A DNA stretch of 64,000 nucleotides from Salminus brasiliensis. Lineage: Eukaryota; Chordata; Actinopteri; Characiformes; Bryconidae. Under the pieces are notes generated by a model. It saw nothing but the letters and a program-made list of their open reading frames with translations, did no database searches and had not been told where the DNA came from. A program made the translations under genes and the position numbers. The DNA lies in NCBI RefSeq assembly GCF_030463535.1, contig NC_132893.1, positions 24,764,282 to 24,828,281 of the forward strand. Direction: 5' to 3'. The first letter of the stretch is position 1, and each line of letters opens with the position of its first letter. Shown here piece after piece: positions 58,861 through 64,000 of this stretch.

Positions 58861-59934
58861 AAAATCACTCAAAATCCGAATTTTTCAGGTTTATTTTTTC
58901 CCCACATCTCCAACGTAGTTTTATTGGAAGATAAAATGACAAAAGGCACAAATTCACAGTAAAATAAACAAAACAGATGATGAGGAAGGGAGTGACATCA
59001 AACAAACAAACAAACAAAAACGTTTAAATGAAGCAGTTCTAGTTCGGAATAATTGGTTTTGTAAATCTGACGACAAAATGCGGAGTCTAAGAACAACATA
59101 GCTATGAGAAAGTCTCTTTGCGCCATGATCTGCTTTATGTATAGGCAAAGTAACAAGTTCATTTGATATTCCGCTCTTAAGCCACCTGTTATTCAAACTC
59201 CCTTGTGGTTCTCAGAAGGCCTGTGGTTAGAAGCTGCCCTTTTCGCGCTGGCTTGGGCCCAGTTTCTCCTGCTTGGATCCTGAGAATAAAGCTGTTCTCA
59301 GACCAGCGAGAAAAAAGTGCCGACTTCTCCCAAAGCTTTCAAAGAGCCTGAGAGCGTGAGCTGCTGTTAGGAAAGAGAAGACCAGCATAGCTCAGAGACT
59401 GACAACAAACTGCAGGTACAACGACAGTTAGAACAAAAAATATATTTAGACACCATCCTGCCAAAGGGGTGGGGTCAGAGCTGGGGGGCTGGTCAGCTGT
59501 GGTGGGGGTGGAGTTTGTCGAGGGGAGTAGAAATGACCACACCATGATCTGGTTTCTTACACATTAACTAAATTACAATGCTAATAGAGTTTCACCATTA
59601 AAATTTTCCTTAGTCTAGGTGTTGGGTTTGGGAAACCAGGCATTAATATCCTATGTTAAAGAGGAAGCCCAACATTTTTGCCAAAAAAACAAATAAAAAC
59701 AAACAAAAAAAAACGTAAAAAGCGGTTGATGCAATGAGCACTTGTAATTCAGGCTAATGGGCAGATGCTGAATAAGTTATACTGTTGTAAGCCCAGCTAC
59801 ATGACTAATCAGAAAAAGGGGTCAAACAATCCTGAACCAGAGGTATTTAGGCATCAGGCTGCTTGGCATTAGCTAAAATCCACGACTAGACTTGCCTCAA
59901 ATGGATGGAATACAGAGCCATAGGTTTTTTTGTC

Positions 59935-60270
59935 AAATATTTACCCTTTTCTCCCAGTTGTGCTGCAACTTAACCCACCCGTTCATAATCCCCCCTAGCA
60001 CTAGCAATGCTGCTGGCGCTAGGAAGGCAAGGACCTAACACATGTCTCCTCCAATACATGCAAAGCTAGCCACAACCTTTTTTTAGGTGCCAGGTCTTCC
60101 CCTGCACCAGCTAACAGATGCCTGTGCCCGCCAACTTCGCTTAAGAGTGCTGAGGGGAGAGAGAACTATCTACCCACCTGGAGAAAGTACCAATTGTGCT
60201 CTCTCTGACTCCAGCCGCTGATGGCAAAGCGGCATGGCTCAACTTGTGACCACCAGGCCACAGTCATTTC
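59935..60270 (-). mobile_element. SINE, family C, reverse copy
   Basis: Reversed blocks include CTCCTCCAATACATGCAAAG, GATGGCAAAGCGGCATGGCT and the left tail TTTACCCTTTTCTCCC. The copy is longer than 32757-33146 at its head (GGCCTGGTGGTCACAAGTTG on the - strand), which may be the tRNA-related promoter region. Confidence 0.7.
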
Positions 60271-62047
60271 CTTCTTTTCTAAATTTGACTCTTTTATCTA
60301 CATTATTTATTGTTTCTTTAGGAGGACAGCCAACCTAGCAGGAGAAAACGGGAATGCAAAATGAAAAAGGCCTCGACCACTGTGCAGTGCATGCTGTGGG
60401 CCCTGATTATCAGTGTGTCTTGTGTCCACTGACGTACCCTCCCATTCGTCTCTGTATAAAGAGGTTTTACATCAACCGCTTTTTTCCCCATTGTTTGTAC
60501 TTGCATTATTGCTCATGGTAACTGACCATATGCTACAGACATGGTAGGTATAAACTAAGGTACAAAAACCCTGACATTTCGCAATATTTAATCAGTCTTA
60601 AATTCACACAGATCCCTGTTGCTAAAGGCAGGACAGAAGGGACAATTCCCAGCTGTTGATGTGACATCAATAGAAACCACATTAGACAGGGCGATATTAT
60701 TGACTGCTGCAGTCTGCTGTTTCTGTGGAACGGATGCAAAATCAGTGTGTTTAGCAACCACTCGAGTGTATATCGATAGAGCCTAAGGAGCATCAAAGCT
60801 GTTCCCTCAACCTCCATCCCACCACAGCCTTCATCAAATAAGACTCTGGGACAAATTGGGTTCTGGGACTGTGTGCTGATGGTTTGGCAGGACGGTCTGA
60901 CCTATATATATATGTGTGTTCATCTACATATATGTATATACTATGTACAATTCAATACATACATCCATACATCTCCATGACTGGGCAGACGCAGCAGTGG
61001 AGTATTGCTGATGGTGTTTGTACAGTGTTGAACGACAAAGCCAGCAAGTTGATAGCCCAGCTGTTCCGCCACGCGGGACGGAGTGGTGGTCAACAGCCAG
61101 GAGCGGGCAGGGACGCAAACGTCCATTCTACATCAACTGTACCTCTTACATATGAAGACTAATAAGACCACCTCAGACACACTCACACACATCGTCTTAT
61201 ATAGAAAACCCACTCTCATACTCGAGCGAATTCTTATTCCCTGAAAGGGATCTAGCATGGGTTACACTAAGCAACATTCTGAGAACGGTATGGCTAATTC
61301 ATTAACACAGAAGTGAGTTTCGTGAGTATTGAGGCCAGGAGATGAGATGGGAATGTGAGCTTTATTGCTAAAATTGGGATAAAAGTTCCCTTTATCAGTG
61401 TGTGAGAATGGGAAGGAGAGGTTGCCACCTAGCGTAGCACTGAACAATTTTCCAGGAAAGACAAAACAACAGACAAACTAAAAAAAACTAAAAAAAAAAA
61501 ACTACACCACCTTGCAAGTAACAAGTAACACCACCTTGCAAGTAGCAATGTTCTCAGAGCACCATGATCGACAGAAGGGGATAAAGAAATCAATATCATA
61601 TATTGATGGTCCACTTTTTACATTAAATTGGGTATATAACTATCAATCAATCACATGTCAGAACTGTTTCATGAGCATCAGCCAGAAGTTGCTATCGCAG
61701 TAGTGGTTGGTGTAGCAGAGTGAGTAACAACACATCCTTCCTTGCGGCAGGCTAGACACAATTCCATACCTGGGAAAGCACACCATCTACACCATCTACA
61801 CAAACTACGGGTGGTGATTTAAAAAAAACTGCCTTTTAAAAATTTGCAGCAGTACATTCAGTTAAACGGACATATTACACTCTTCATAAGCATTCATTTG
61901 GTCAGCTTTCTCCAAGTATAGATGACATTTACAAAGCACTACAATACTACAATAACAACAATAGATCACAATAGCAATAAAATAAAATCATTTTGCCCAC
62001 CTCTAATCACCATATGCAGACCCTCAAAAAAGAATCTTTTTTGTGTT

Positions 62048-62384
62048 TTAAAGCAGCATTATGCTTTGCTCCTGGGCCCTACAGTTTGGAAATGAGCCAC
62101 CATTACATGTGCACCTTTACACGTGCATTTGTTGACAAGTTTGAGGCGGCAGACTAATGGATACAGGATTTTTCACAAACGTGGCTTGAGTTATGTAGCA
62201 CCACACAGTTTTCACATTCGTTTTCCTGCCTGCCTCGCCAAAGTTACACAGTGTATATAGCATTGTTTCGAGCCTGAAGCAACAACAATAGAGACGCTAT
62301 ACTCTCTATTAAGTCAGTGGAGCTTCAAAATTATTTTGAAGTTGTCTTTATTTTAAGGTTAAATGCTACATAATGTTGCTTTAA
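62048..62384. mobile_element. TTAA-flanked MITE, uninterrupted copy
   Basis: The left end TTAAAGCAGCATTATGC and the right end ACATAATGTTGCTTTAA are inverted repeats with TTAA borders. The element is 337 bases long and noncoding. It provides the empty-site structure for the interrupted copy at 34727-35329. Confidence 0.7.
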
Positions 62385-63335
62385 TTGACACTTGGATAAT
62401 CCAAATCACAGTAAAAAAGGCAGTCAGCCCTGACAAAGTACAGTGTGTTTTATTCCTTCAACTGAATGTCAGTTGACTCTTAACATGATGTGCCTTGCAT
62501 TTTTGCTTAACAAAGAGCAAGTTATCTATTCAATAAACCTTCTACCCATGCAAATGTTTTCCCATTTTCTTAGCTAGTGTGAATTTGGACCACCTGAATT
62601 AAGTGAAATTCCCATTTCAAGAACATACCTCAGTACATAGTCTTATTTTACTTTTTTAAAAAGTATCTGCAAAATGGTTACTTTACAGAAAGCAAAAACA
62701 TTCTAAATTGTACATGCAAGTCAATGTCCCAAAGTCATTTTGGAGCATATTTGTTGGTCCATTCATTATGAAATGTTCACACAATGTAAAGAAAAGCCAC
62801 TGGGTCCAAAATAAAAAATCAAGATTTTATGGATGAGATATCCAAAGATATTTCTGGAAGGTACGTGAGGGCTGTATGGATGACCTGTCTTATTATACTC
62901 AGTTAATCAATAGATTAAGGGTTGCTAAATATAGCTCAGACCTTATTGATATACAGCTTTCTTGCAGCAGATGATACTCTGTGGTCATGTGGTCATCTAT
63001 AATTTAAAGGGCCTGTACATTATTCTTGTATTTTACATTTTTCTTTTTGGTCATAATTCATTTTGACTCCATTTTCCAACCTCTCTTTATCCCTTAAGAA
63101 TTCAGTACTGCAGTATAAATAAGAGGGGCAAAATTGTGGTACACTGAATAGGTACGCTAATATGTTCAGACTGCCTGCCCAAAACTGATTGTGGTATATC
63201 TAGATTGTATCCAGACTGTATGCAGATTTCTAATAGTCTGGATAGCAAAAAAAAAAAAAAAAACACAGATGCGTGACAGACAATGACCACATCAAATCCA
63301 GAGTGACCTAAATCTCTCCTTTTTCCGAGCATGAC

Positions 63336-63490
63336 GGCAGTGACATTATAAATGAGGAGACCGGTCACTGGTTGAAATATGAATCAGAGTTCTCGTAATG
63401 CTCAACATGGCGTCTGTTTATGGATAAAGTCTGGACCTTTAACAAAAAGAGCCAATCAGCTTGTTGGTTATGCTGCAAGCAGAGGAGGGT
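63336..63490. repeat. Unclassified repeat, copy 2
   Basis: ATAAATGAGGAGACCGGTCA, CTGGTTGAAATATGAATC, TTTATGGATAAAGTCTGGAC and AAGAGCCAATCAGCTTG match 18890-19060. A 30-base block (GTAATGCTCAACATGGCG) is present here but absent in copy 1. Confidence 0.65.
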
Positions 63491-64000
63491 CAATGTTGCC
63501 AGATGTGTGCAAGTGCAGTAGCCAGAACAAGCCGTTGCTTTGTGCAAAATTGAGCCAAACGCTACAAACTGTTCATGAAAGGTTTGGTCAGGTTTCTTGT
63601 TTTTGTTTCAGTTTGACCTTTAGTTTCCAGTATTTTGGAATATGCTTGTAATGTCCAGACGCACAAATCTGATCTGATCACTTGCAAATAACAGTCGTCA
63701 GCAAATGCAGACAATCATCTCCCCAGATCTGACCTGAGAGAGAAACATGGGGGTTGGGACAAAGAAACAATGAATTCAAAACAGGCTGTTTTTGCAGCTT
63801 AGTTTCCCAATATGAACTGTATGTGCTGGGGACTGGGTTTGTTTTCAAATTTGAACAATATTTTTATATCACTTTAAACAGTTTTTTATTTCAATAAATC
63901 GAGGGGAATTCAGTTTTCGATTATAAGGGTCCTTTAATAACAGTTATGGCTCTAGGAGCCGATGCTCATGGAACATCTCTGTGACATTTGATTGACAGTT

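Larger units (their letters stand above)
56831..64000. other. Right flank without an identified gene
   Basis: No exon could be assigned to a known protein. It contains a tandemly repeated MITE-like segment (58150-58860), a SINE copy (59935-60270), a small GC-rich open block (61020-61140), a TTAA-flanked MITE (62048-62384) and a repeat shared with 18890 (63330-63490). The rest shows nothing I can interpret. Confidence 0.6.

Noticed and set aside
59339..59545. - strand frame with a membrane-like segment (LNIFFVLTVVVPAVCC)
   Set aside because: It is short, lacks splice support and matches no family I know. Hydrophobic runs are common in T-rich antisense DNA.

Overview
The window is vertebrate nuclear DNA, almost certainly from a ray-finned fish. 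It is AT-rich and intron-dominated, with GT-AG exons, long dinucleotide and tetranucleotide microsatellites, and many decayed Tc1/mariner elements, tRNA-derived SINEs and L2-like LINE pieces of teleost type. The repeat mix looks otophysan (characin/catfish-like) to me, but that is an impression and not a test. There are no bacterial-type operons, CRISPR arrays or rRNA genes.

Two protein-coding genes are recognisable and they converge. (1) On the + strand, the last two coding exons of the glycogen branching enzyme gene gbe1 lie at 15953-16070 and 35621-35683, separated by a 19.55-kb intron. The earlier exons were not found, so positions 1-15952 are most likely the preceding intron. (2) On the - strand, a complete 12-exon gene from 53941 down to 43184 encodes a 506-residue inositol polyphosphate 5-phosphatase of the INPP5K/INPP5J type. 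It has an intact catalytic domain followed by a SKICH domain. Every exon junction keeps frame with GT/AG ends. A GC-rich, CCAAT- and GC-box-bearing segment at about 56530-56830 is its likely promoter.

Layout: 1-15952, gbe1 intron with Tc1-like remnants, two GC-rich non-repeat islands (about 5840-6240 and 6890-7290) and microsatellites. 16071-35620, last gbe1 intron with a solo LTR (18296-18670), a direct duplication (about 19433/19916), a 5'-truncated frameshifted L2-like LINE (25531-27016), a candidate conserved noncoding block (about 28120-28400) and nested SINE/MITE insertions. 35684-43183, gbe1 3' end and intergenic DNA with a compound TATG/GT microsatellite. 43184-56650, the 5-phosphatase gene. 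56830-64000, flank dominated by repeats, with no gene I can name.

The two genes act in different pathways: glycogen alpha-1,6 branch formation and phosphoinositide 5-dephosphorylation. Nothing here suggests a shared system. I found no convincing novel multi-gene system. The observations most worth following are a small orphan reading frame ending in a poly(A) hexamer (55696-55860), an Asp/Ser-rich N-terminal extension on the phosphatase, several unclassified repeat families with clear structure, and a tandemly repeated MITE-like segment.
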